Of a DNA stretch of 64,000 bases, positions 1 through 9,475 are shown one piece after another. Both the position numbers and the translations under genes were made by a program. The DNA is from Liolophura sinensis (taxonomy: Eukaryota > Mollusca > Polyplacophora > Chitonida > Chitonidae). The notes beneath the pieces are model-generated. The model was not told where the DNA came from. It searched no databases and saw only the letters and a list, made by a program, of their open reading frames with translations. The DNA is taken from NCBI RefSeq assembly GCF_032854445.1, contig NC_088297.1:14371335-14435334 (forward strand). Direction: 5' to 3'. How positions within the stretch are numbered: position 1 is the stretch's first letter; the number at the start of each line of letters is the position of its first letter.

Positions 1-118
1 GTGTTCCCAATGTGAGGAGTTTGGCAACAGGCCCAAAATTACATTGTAGTATCGTTGTTTTCTGGGGATTTCACAATAATGTGCCACCATAACTGTGGAA
101 ACCGTAAACATGAATAGC

Positions 119-319
119 TGTATTTCACCTAAAGTTTGGTATGTAAAAATGCACTTTCACAAGCACATATAAACATTAAAATGATCCTTTTGATGACAAG
201 AAAGTTTTTCTGATAATAAATTAATCCAGTGTCACAAAAAATTCTTTGAATTTCACTGTAAGGTGAAGGAGCAAAATGCCACACTTGGAACACCCTAAAC
301 TTTAGGCGAGGCACGGTAT
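119..319. mobile_element. MITE-like element, family E
   Basis: The left end TATTTCACCTAAAGTTTGG is roughly repeated in inverted form at the right end (CTAAACTTTAGGCGAGGCACGGTA). A second member with the same ends lies at about 37799-37940. No coding sequence; boundaries are approximate. Confidence 0.55.
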
Positions 320-429
320 TAAAGCTTATAATTGACCCATTGACTGATGATGCTCACACACACAGTTTCCAACAGTTTGTTTAACTAGCTTAGTAAACCA
401 GAGTAAACAACAAGTTTAAGGAGAGCATC

Positions 430-612
430 TGGCCATTTATTTATTTATTTGATTGGTATTTTATGTCGCACTATTTAACTGATATGACCACAGCCAGGGG
501 TGCAGCCCGATGGAAACCCACGACGATCCACAGGTTGCTTGCAGAACTTCCCACGTAAAGTATCTGACAACTTTAACACGACCTTCGCATTTCCAACCCA
601 CAGTCGCATGTG
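430..612 (-). mobile_element. Diverged tRNA-SINE family A copy (3' half, reversed)
   Basis: TTTATTTATTTGATTGG-type tail followed by a degraded version of the family body (GGAAACCCACGACGATCC, AACTTCCCACGT). It lacks the tRNA-like head and is much more diverged than the copies at 18346 or 5791. Confidence 0.6.
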
Positions 613-2398
613 CATGTAACATAAGGGGAAGTGATCTCCCATAAACTTCATGTAAGACGACATTAGATTTTGTCAGATGTTGATGTTGTTTTATGATTTT
701 CCCGTTTTTCAAAGCTTTCTGGTCACGTTAGTGCTTGGGGTTTAACGTCGTACTCTGGTCAGGTTAATATACTCAACAGGCAAAATTGTTAGAATAGTCC
801 ACATTTTCAAAAAATTAGATAATTTTCAAGTTTTATTTTTATACGCTACTCTGACATTGAAAATAAGGTCTATTCTGCCCATAAAACAGCTTCAATTTGT
901 GTTGTTTTATCCATACAAACAAGAATAACATGAATAACACAATCTCTACGATGATTACCCCACTTTTGTAGCACAGGGAAAATGGTAGTGGGGTAACCAT
1001 GATTTGAGACTCCTTTTCATTTTAAGACAAGAGAAACCACAAGCTGCGAAATGTATGGCATCGACATTGACCATCTGAATTCATGAGAGAGCAGAATTTT
1101 TTTCTCCCTCTCTCTTCAAAAAATCTCGTAGTTTTTATGGCATGGAACCGATCCCTTCAGTTAAACTGACATGATGTCAGAAATCTTTGACAATGGACTG
1201 TGTCTTGTCCTGTTATATCTAGTGTCAATCTCTGGATTTTAAATGCTACTGTTCATTGGTTGAAAATTAATTGGCTGCAAACAGAATTAGCCAACCAAAT
1301 CATTGCCTTTTCTTTTCCTCTGGTTCACCCAGCATTTTCTTCCTCTGATGTATCATATGGAAATACAGCTGAGGAAATACTGAAATGAAATAAAAGAACG
1401 TACATACAATGTACACTGTAATGTGTGATGTTCATAAATAATAAATTATTTATTGGATTCGGAGACGAGGGAGGCATATGCAGCAAATTTTCTGGGTGGA
1501 GAAAACTACAATGCTCATAGTAAACCACTGACCTTTGGCAAGAAAATGACATTATTTTCCTCATAGATGTGACAGACAGAATATTTCACATGTGTGAGAT
1601 GGCCCAAATAACCCTACAAATTTTCCATCACAATTCAAAGTTAATCACTATTTTTTAAAAGACTTTTTCATATGGAATTAAATGCATTCAAATGTCTGAA
1701 TTCTGAGATAGGCTTTATAGACAATACTGCCACAGGAAAAGGGCTCGGACATCACATCAGCTACTTTTTTTTTCTCTTCACCTAGGCCAAATTATTGTGA
1801 TCATTATTTAAGAAAACTTTCACTTGTGGCAAATAATAGATATTTCAACATTAAAGCTGTGTTTCAGGTGGCACAATTGGAGAAGCCCAAACTTATATGC
1901 AAATAAAACACTATCATAAAGTATATGTCAGATAAAAGATCATTAAACACTGTGCACAAAAATAGTTGGATTTATTTTTTTTTTTTAGCATATTTGTTTC
2001 AACCCAGTAAAATGCATTTGAAAGTTTGTATTTAACGGTGGCCTTTTCTGACAATATTTTGACCAGTGACTTTTTTACCACTTAACTTACATAGACTGAT
2101 ACATTTTATTATTAAAAATGCATATACATATAGATTTATGAATTCATTAACCGAATGGACAGTGAAACAAGCTATTTCAGGTCAAAAATATGGATCTGAC
2201 GTCCCTGATACCACACACCACTGTAGAATCAGATGTTTTTAAGCCATTTTACTCAATTGGAAATATTCTACAATAATACATCGGACTATTTTCTTGGACA
2301 GCTTTTAATGGTCTTTCATCTGATATATACTTCATTTTAGTGTTTTCTTTGCCTTTAAGATTTGTATAATGAGGCTACAATCATATATGTCTACTTAC

Positions 2399-2537
2399 TT
2401 GGTATATAAGATAGCATTATTGCAATAAGGAAGTAGAAGTAGTTGAAGGACATGTTGGCTCTATTGGGAAGACTGATGGAGTAGATACCGGAACTCTTCA
2501 CTATAGGGAGAGCGGAATAGATACACAACAGCTCCCC
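2399..2537 (-). CDS. HACD1/2: HACD exon 6 (catalytic Glu), last exon in window
   Basis: The acceptor CACCAG is followed by [17 protein letters not shown] and [17 protein letters not shown], ending AIMLSYIP and one base before GTAAGT (phase 1). Glu157 in GEL is the catalytic glutamate. The following exon, expected to code an FPQLYFHM-like tail, lies left of the window. Confidence 0.95.
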
Positions 2538-5500
2538 CTGGTGAGCACAGGAAACAAAGGGGGATAACAAAATTTGCTCACTTATGATAAGCAGAGTATT
2601 AATGACAACTTTCTGTGATGAAATATCTGAATGAAAAGATTCAACAAGTAACCGTAACCAACATTCTGCTGAAAAATATTATTATAAAAGATTTACGTAA
2701 CTATCAAAATCACACATTATACAAATTATCAGTACACTTGTTGAACAATGACAGCCAGTAATATCAGAATACTTAAAACCTTTTTGTTTCACAATGATGA
2801 CACACAACCTTGAATCCCAGCCATACAAAACACTCAGTCTGGAAAAAAAAAAAACCCATACACTACAAACTTATAATATAAATTTTAGATGATGAAATAG
2901 AAACATGCAAACACATTACCGTAACTCCTAGAGGGTAGAGTACAATAAAGAATGTGTATCTGAAACAACAAAAACAAAACATATCAAATCAATAACTCCT
3001 AAATGGCCCAAAATTTCGCCAACAAATGTGCATTTTTAGAGGCAAATAAATGTCACAAAATATTATCTTTGGTGTTGAAACATAAAATTTTCTAGCATAA
3101 TATCATTCCATGTTTCAACAAAAAATATTACGGACTATGTAAAATCTCTGATAATTTTTGTTCTCATTTCCATAGACAAGTAACTGTTTATTTTGTTCTT
3201 TTCACGATTTCACGATATATGTAACCTAAAAGGCTAATTTGTTGAAAGGGCCTTATCCATATCAGTGTGACATTAACATCAAATATGCAAAAAACAATTT
3301 GCAATCGCATCACTGTAAAAATTTTTATGCTGCTCACAACCTGTTTTATTTTGAATTACCCACACTGTATTGATAGATTCTATCCATCTATTTCAGATTC
3401 ACCCGAAGAAAGTGTCATTTCTTCCTTCTTTTGCATCAAAATCTTCAAAAAGATCCTCCAGGGGCAGATAACTCTACCACCACATGCACATTAAGGGGGG
3501 ATAGCTTTCGCAGGCTTACCTCATCCACTTGATAACATATGGAACATGACCAACAAGCTGGAATGTGTAGAAAGAGTACCGAATTATCTCCGTGACTGTC
3601 CATGCCAACAACAACATCAACACACCAAAGTTAGTCTGTGTCTGAAAAAGCAATCACACTGTAAGTTTTCCAAAGATAGTTAATATATAAAGGCCAATAG
3701 AATAGTTAATTGCATTCATAAGATTGTAGCAACTGAAAAATATTTTTAAAATATAAAACATGGAAGGGAGTAGTCATGTGAATGTTAAGATATGAATTTA
3801 AAAAAATAAATAAATAAAAGGAAACTTTAAAGTGCTTGGGGAAACCAAAGAGTTCTTGAGAATTCCTCTGCGCCTCAGCAAATATCAACTGCCAGGAAGC
3901 CACTGATATTTATTTATTTATCTAATTGTTGCCTCATGGCATATTCAAGAATTTTCCACATATATGATGGTGGAAAGTTAGCCAGTTGGGGAAACCAAAA
4001 AACCTGGTGTAAACCATCGACTTTTAGTCAGTTACTGAAAACTTTCCCCAAAGTACCCACACCATCTTGGTGGAAGACAAGTGGTCTTCAATGACCATTA
4101 AGCTGGGCAGCCACTTGGGTGTCATCAATAGCCTTTATTAACAAGGCCCCACACAGAAATTACAGGGAGAGGGTGTTGATCTACAAATTCCCTGTCCAAG
4201 GCCGGATTAGAACCCACAACTCGAGTGTCCTCGTGATTGAAACGCAAACGTCCCTAACCATTAGACCATGGCACGTTCCAACCACTGGTAAGTCAGTTAT
4301 CAACAAATATGGCTTACCTGTGGTACAGTATGGACTATTCCCCACACCAGAAACACTCGGGAGGCCACCTGGACAGCCGTTAGCAACACATTGGACCGGA
4401 CAATGCCTATAGCACAGTGGACAACCTGAAGTTCAAGCATACACGAATTATGAATTGTGAAAGCAATTGTGAAACGAAGATTACGAATATGGAGCAAACG
4501 AAGAAAGTTATCCAAAAGAAAAAGTATTAAAATTTTGTTTTTCATTAGGGCCATATTTTATATCATGAATAAGATCTCCACTTTATGCATAGTTTCCCTC
4601 AATGGTCAGGCATGGTCAGAAAATTGATGTATCTATTTCTGATAAACATAACGAGAAGGACGTAAAAGCTGTATGCCAGCTGGAATCTTCGTGGCTAGTT
4701 TAGCACAATGAGAGTGATCTTTGATTCTCACCAATGCAATTGTAGCTTCATCCTGGCTTCTTCTCTGGTCATATGTGGGAAGCTCTGACAGCAGATGGTG
4801 GAGGGTTGTGGGTTTTCCGCCATCTCTGCTCGGTTTCCTCCCACCCCAATGCAGGTCTCCCTAGTATGAGTGAAATATTCTTGAGTGCTGCGTAAAACAT
4901 CAACCAACTAAATAATAAATATTCATGCCACTTAGAACAATTCACTTGGTACAATGAACTGCTGAACAAATCTCACAAAGCCTGACCTCCAAGATGGCAG
5001 CCGTCTGAAAAGCCTTCAGTAACATCTCGTTTTCCTCATAGAGTGTCTGGTAACCTCTGGTCAAAAGGTTGGAACTAATGGACAGCATCAAAGCAGACCA
5101 GCTGGGTGTAGAAACAAAGTAAAACAAAACACTATTAAAGGTGGAAGAAAACGAAACAAAACAAGAGCATATTTGCAACAGCTGCAACATCTCGCACAAA
5201 TTTGATGTTGTCTTGCAGTTAGGCCAATTTAATTTAGAGTTACTTAAATTATTCTAAACACCCTCGTTCACTAAATACAATGAAAGACAGGTCTTAACCG
5301 ACTAGTCAACTGTCAAAATTTTCTTTGGCCAAGGACAGCCCCAACCAAAATCAGAGCGCTTCACTTAAAAACCTGATGCAGTTGGCGTGGGCTGTGTGTC
5401 ACAGCATTTGAGACAAAAATTAACTAGTAAATACATCCCTAGCGCCTTAACTTTGCTGACACTTATGCTCATAATCTTTTTGCTTGACAATTTATTGTCA

Positions 5501-6693
5501 GCACAATGTCGATCTGTTATTTCCTAAGCCGCATGGGTCTGTGATTCCTTGGTGATGCTTAAAGCAAATGGCTGTGCTGTCGGCCTACAAATATTTGACA
5601 AGGGCAGGTAATTGCATCAATTAACAGATTTTTACATGGAGTGCACTGTGCTGTTCATTCGGGGCCAAACCATAACTGAATAAAAATTTCACCAAACCTT
5701 TCGTCAGATAAATCTCAATCTTGCCAACTGACGCAAGGATAGAGCAATATACAGCTGTTGTCTCAGCTATTTATAAAGTGACAGTAATGTTTATTCATTT
5801 ATTTATTTGATTGATGTTTTACGCCGTACTCTAGAATATTTCACTTATACGACAGCATTATGGTGGGTGGAAACCCGGCACAAACCGTGGGAAACCCACG
5901 ACTATCCGCAGGATGTTGCCAGACCTTCCCACGTACAGCTGGAGAGAAAGCCAGCATGAGCTGGGCTTGAATTCACAGCGACTTCTGAGAGGCTCCTGGG
6001 TTATTACGCTGCGCTAGCCTGCCAACCAACTGAACCATGGAGGCCCCGACAGTAATGTGACAGAGTATGGAAAAGGGTATAAGGCCAATTGTAAACCGCG
6101 CGTGCTAGCCATGTACACAGAAACGATTTGGTCCAGTATACATGTGCAAGGCAAAGCATAACACTAAAGTGACATATATCAGACGTATAAATGGACAGAT
6201 TACTGACATTCATGTCAAACTATGGACCAAACAGGATGTTGAGGACAGCATACTGATAAACAAAGTTGTTCACATGTAGTGCTATGTTTCTAGGCAGGTT
6301 AATGGTGTGCATATCTGTACATCACGTGGGAAAGTTTGTCACAGACATGCCAATGGTCAGTGGTTTACATCGGTTTTCATCACCCATGCAACCTACTGGC
6401 ATCGTGTCAGTGAAAAATTCTTCAGTATGGCCTTAAAACACGATCAAATAAATAAATAAAATAGCTTTAATTAGGGTTTGATATTTGCATGAGTTTGGTG
6501 AGGTGAACAAAACATAACACACAGGTCACTGAGGGATCAATTGTCGTTGGACACTGCAATTACAAATTTACTGTCGTATGTTTACCACAAACGACACACC
6601 GTAGTTATCTCACCCGAGTGTTTGTGCGACATTGTAAGCTGTCAAATATATAACAGCTAGAGGGCCAGTTCCTCTCTTCTCGCTGGACGGCAT
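2399..6693 (-). CDS. HACD1/2: 3-hydroxyacyl-CoA dehydratase, HACD1/2 type (gene span, C-terminus off window)
   Basis: The product dehydrates 3-hydroxyacyl-CoA to trans-2-enoyl-CoA, the third step of very-long-chain fatty acid elongation, in the ER membrane. Six exons join in phase (6614-6693, 4987-5101, 4318-4425, 3520-3641, 2920-2959, 2399-2537) to give 201 residues plus one base of the next codon. Family-typical stretches in order are [13 protein letters not shown] (about 16-28), [43 protein letters not shown] (about 114-128), LYPLGVTGELL and SIYLPN-like SISLPN. The catalytic pair is Tyr150 and Glu157 in YPLGVTGE, with the seven-residue spacing known for this family (as in yeast Phs1). Several hydrophobic segments fit a multipass membrane protein. 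Vertebrate HACD1/HACD2 are about 250-290 residues, so roughly 30-50 C-terminal residues are missing; I found no matching exon in 1-2398. The vertebrate HACD1/HACD2 split is probably later than this lineage, so the symbol is given as a pair. Confidence 0.95.
2920..2959 (-). CDS. HACD1/2: HACD exon 5 (catalytic Tyr)
   Basis: A 40-nt exon. One base completes Arg142, then 13 codons give [13 protein letters not shown]; donor GTAATG, phase 0. Tyr150 of the YPLG motif is the catalytic tyrosine; its partner Glu157 lies at the start of exon 6. Confidence 0.94.
3520..3641 (-). CDS. HACD1/2: HACD exon 4
   Basis: 122 nt: 40 codons plus two bases, phase 0 start and phase 2 end, donor GTAAGC. It codes the strongly conserved [15 protein letters not shown] block and [10 protein letters not shown]. 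The final Arg codon is split with exon 5. Confidence 0.95.
3914..4281 (-). mobile_element. tRNA-derived SINE, family B (full-length)
   Basis: Read on the minus strand it begins CGTGCCATGGTCTAATGG (A-box-like) with a B-box-like GGGTTCTAATCC about 50 bases on. It continues through GAAGACCACTTGTCTTCCACC and ends in an AATAAATAAATA tail. Pieces of the same body recur at 6315, 14161, 61405 and 63035. It differs from family A in head and body, though the extreme 3' ends look related. Confidence 0.75.
4318..4425 (-). CDS. HACD1/2: HACD exon 3
   Basis: 36 codons, phase 0 at both ends, donor GTAAGC. It codes [15 protein letters not shown] followed by SRVFLVWGI, which closely matches the EIVHCLIGIV / SSRIFMVW region of vertebrate HACD1/2. 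A family B SINE copy ends about 37 bp away, in the intron on its left. Confidence 0.94.
4755..4918 (+). mobile_element. SINE family A, 3' fragment
   Basis: Matches the 3' half of family A: GGCTTCTTCTCTGGTCATAT, CGGTTTCCTCCCACC, GTGAAATATTCTTGAGTG, then an AAATAATAAAT tail. The tRNA-like head is missing. Confidence 0.7.
4987..5101 (-). CDS. HACD1/2: HACD exon 2
   Basis: The acceptor CCCAG precedes one completing base, then 38 codons coding [10 protein letters not shown]... to FQTAAILE; the donor is GTCAGG. It corresponds to the FQTFALLE region of vertebrate HACD1, the loop and second membrane segment. Confidence 0.92.
5780..6058 (-). mobile_element. SINE family A (full-length, with TSD)
   Basis: Tail TTTATTTATTTGATTGATG at the left; body GAATATTTCACTTATACGAC and CTTCCCACGTACAG; tRNA-like head read in reverse (CCAACTGAACCATGGAGGCC) at the right. 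Target-site duplication GACAGTAATGT at 5780-5790 and 6048-6058. Confidence 0.88.
6315..6463 (+). mobile_element. SINE family B, 3' fragment
   Basis: Shares CACGTGGGAAAGTTTGTCA and the body-to-tail region with the family B copies, ending in CAAATAAATAAATAA. No head. Confidence 0.6.
6614..6693 (-). CDS. HACD1/2: HACD exon 1 (start codon)
   Basis: ATG at 6693-6691 (minus) opens [16 protein letters not shown]. The exon ends at a GTGAGA donor after 26 codons plus two bases (phase 2). The C that starts exon 2 completes a Gly codon, giving the expected ...QTLGW junction. The residues match the first membrane segment of HACD1/2. Confidence 0.93.
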
Positions 6694-7172
6694 CCTGTCA
6701 ACTTCGTTCAACCCGCGTTGTTGTTGTTATTGTTTCCAGTAGTTGGCCGAAGGTTGCCGTGAAAACACGTGAGGGAAGTCGCGTGTTTGAAATAAAATAG
6801 TTCCAGGCACAAAATGGATTTTTTTTTGTTCCAGCTGGCACTAAACAAATACTTTTCACGTTACTTAGAAACACGAGCAGTTTCTACTTCAAAAATGAAA
6901 AGAAATGTAACGATAATTATTTATACCGTAAATGTGGCAAAAATTAGTAAAAATTAATTTTCTATTCTGTAAATGATGAAGACTCTATGTATATGCCTTT
7001 TTTCACACTGAAATACGAAATTTTTTCGAGTGATATGTTTTAAATTAAGTATACATGCAGATTATACAATTTTCCAATCTTGTGTGGCATTTCATCACAA
7101 CCTAACTCAAATTTTTTTTGATGTAGGCTGTGGTTAAATTTCCATGACAACCGGTTATAAAGTAATATCTGT

Positions 7173-7226
7173 TTTATTGCTTGATGTTTTACGTCCTACT
7201 CAAGAATATTTCACTTATACGGCGGC
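7173..7226 (-). mobile_element. SINE family A tail fragment
   Basis: TGATGTTTTACGTCCTACTC and GAATATTTCACTTATACGGC match the family A 3' end; nothing else of the element is left. Confidence 0.65.
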
Positions 7227-9217
7227 AAAATAAGTAAGTAACTAAAAATGTTCCCGTGGTAGGCTATTCCATAAATACCATGGTGTTATTCAGCTGTTCC
7301 CACATAAATGAAAAATGTTTGAGAATTCTATGTCTTTTAAAACTAGAGAACGCTAAAATCATTGTTGTCATGCAAATTACTGATTGAAAATAAAGAAACA
7401 TCCTCACTTATTTTTTAAAACTTTTACGGTGGGCTTATTTTTGGCTGTTGATGATGTAAACCAAGTTTTTCCTACCTTAAAATTTGGCCATTGACAAAGT
7501 TCTTTGTCATGTGCTTTATGTAACGGACACAAGCTCATTATTCGGTAAGGTAAAATAGTATAGACCAAACAAAGAAAGCTTGTGACACAATTTGAAGGCT
7601 GACATGAACATGTCCTCATATAAATCGCAGTAAAATCATATGTCATTTTCTGGTAGAATATTGTTCATTTTATGTACTGGTGCATACAACTGAAACATTT
7701 TGTAAGCAATGCCGATGCGACATAATGACAATGCATGAAAAAACAAAGAAGAGCATGCTTTGGACCACATTGTTAAAACTGTGCGAGTTCTCCATTGACT
7801 GTCAATGCTATAAGTTTAATTAATTCGTAGCCCATGTTTAAATTCAGGTGTAAGAATGCATTTCATTCTATTCTAGAGGAGCTAAAAAATAAAGTAGCGA
7901 TAGTTATAACATATTTTACTTATTTTAAGTTGTCTCCACCTTTAAGGTCCTTTTTTTCGTAAAAAAAAAAACTTGTCTTTATTTTTATACCTTTAACTTT
8001 TGTAATTACTGTGGTTATCTCCCTTTGTCTTCAGTTTGAGGTAAAAACAGACAAACCATTTATACCTCTGGCACAGATTAGTCTTCACAATAATAATAAT
8101 ATTAATAATAAAAAATTAAAAAGGATTGAATTTATACCAACTACTTTAAGAAAACTTATATGTATAATTTTACTATCTTCTGTAATAAACAGATATCTAT
8201 CCATGGGCTTGATGTTGACAACACATCCAACATCAGAAGACAAAGATACAATTATATTTGTGGAAAAAATTATGCTTGGCAAATACATATTTTAGATCAT
8301 ATGTATATACATTTTTGCAATGAGTCTTTATTTGCTTAAAGAAAAAAAAACAACAGTTTTAGCCATCACTAAACTATATTGACATTTATAACTTTTGTTT
8401 TCAGTTTGCTTCCGTGATTAAATTTGATGGGGTTTGTTTTGCCCTAAACATATTTTGAAAGACAGATCGGAAGCTAGAGACCACATGATCTCCTTAGTAA
8501 CAAACAGTGTGGGTGAAGAAAACGGTCCTCTCAAAGGAAAATGCCTGTTTGTGAATCACTGTCAGTGATCTTGTATCTGTCGGATTTATTTCAGCTTTCC
8601 ATATAATCTGAGTATTTCTGCAGAGCTTTTGGGATTTTATTTTGTACAGCAAGGCCTTACTGGTCGCTGCTGGAGTGGCAAAAAAGTGACCTTTTCACCA
8701 ATCCATTTTGTCTTCGACTGCAAAGGGTGGTCACATGACCTCCAACTTTCAAACCATCTTACAGAATGCCAAATTTTAGATTCCTTACTCATTGAATATT
8801 TCTATTCACATGTTCACCAGTTTTACTCTTACACCACAACTTCATCAATCTCCATCACTTGTGAACTTAATGTCTATTCCGGTACACATTTAGTTGTATA
8901 TGTACGGTAGATGATTATGACATTTGACGCTTTTTGACATATTGGCCCATGTTATATTTCGGTAAATTCCGGAAATCACCGTGCTCGCTTGTTGTGACTT
9001 GAACGCATTACAAACAAATTATTGGGCAGTGACAAATTTTTGTTTGGTCGAATGAGTCTTTAACGCGAAAGCTTTTTACCTTTTTCTAATAAAAGTTGAC
9101 TATGTGTAATATAAAGTAACGATTTCTCTCAGGGGATAATTTAGGGAAGAGTTTGCACAACGTATTAACTTTAACCATTGTGATTAAACGTGTCTGAGTT
9201 TGTTCTCAGTGAATGGT

Positions 9218-9230
9218 GCGCCACCTAGTG
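9218..9230 (-). promoter_or_regulatory. CTCF-like core motif
   Basis: Reads CACTAGGTGGCGC on the minus strand, a close fit to the CTCF core as known from other animals. It lies about 226-238 bp upstream of the ERICH3 ATG. Function is inferred from the motif only. Confidence 0.4.
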
Positions 9231-9345
9231 AGCTGTGACGGAATATGTTTGATCACGTGATTCACCTGGACGACGAGCTGTTGTTGACCGCAAAATCAAG
9301 CGCAGGGAAAGTTGGCTTCTTTGGCTCGGCATTAGAAAGAAACTT

Positions 9346-9369
9346 ATGTCAGTCGAGATGAACTTGTGA
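9346..9369 (+). promoter_or_regulatory. Short upstream ORF in ERICH3 leader
   Basis: ATG to TGA of eight codons including the stop, 86 bp before the main ATG, with a second in-frame ATG inside. It affects translation only if transcription starts upstream of it, which the sequence cannot show. Confidence 0.3.
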
Positions 9370-9455
9370 TTACCTGTGAGCTCGGATATATTTGTTGAAG
9401 CCATTTACTGCCGAAATAACTTACATTATCGGTGTAGTTTAGACAAAAAGTCACA

Positions 9456-9475
9456 ATGAGTCACGTGGATCCAGG
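9456..9475 (+). CDS. ERICH3: ERICH3 exon 1 (start codon)
   Basis: ATG codes MSHVDPG, ending two bases into a Gly codon at GTAAGT. Human ERICH3 also begins MSH. The start is chosen by this match and by seamless joining to exon 2 (GPLSSYNSL). Confidence 0.9.

Larger units (their letters stand above)
1..2398. other. HACD last visible intron / left flank
   Basis: No exon found on either strand. The stretch holds a TIR element (119-319), a diverged SINE A fragment (about 430-610) and a dispersed repeat shared with 51099-51445 (about 724-910). The remainder is AT-rich unique-looking sequence, consistent with an intron of the minus-strand HACD gene. Confidence 0.6.
2538..6613 (-). other. HACD introns 1-5
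   Basis: Introns: 2538-2919, 2960-3519, 3642-4317, 4426-4986 and 5102-6613. They carry a complete family B SINE (3914-4281), a family A 3' fragment (4755-4918), a full family A SINE (5791-6047) and a family B 3' fragment (6315-6463). No other exons recognised. Confidence 0.7.
6694..9455. other. Divergent intergenic region between HACD and ERICH3
   Basis: About 2.8 kb between the HACD start (6693, minus) and the ERICH3 start (9456, plus). It should contain both promoters. Visible items are a SINE A tail fragment (7173-7226), a CTCF-like site (9218-9230), a CACGTG E-box (9253-9258) and an upstream ORF in the ERICH3 leader (9346-9369). No convincing TATA box and no coding exon recognised. Confidence 0.6.
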
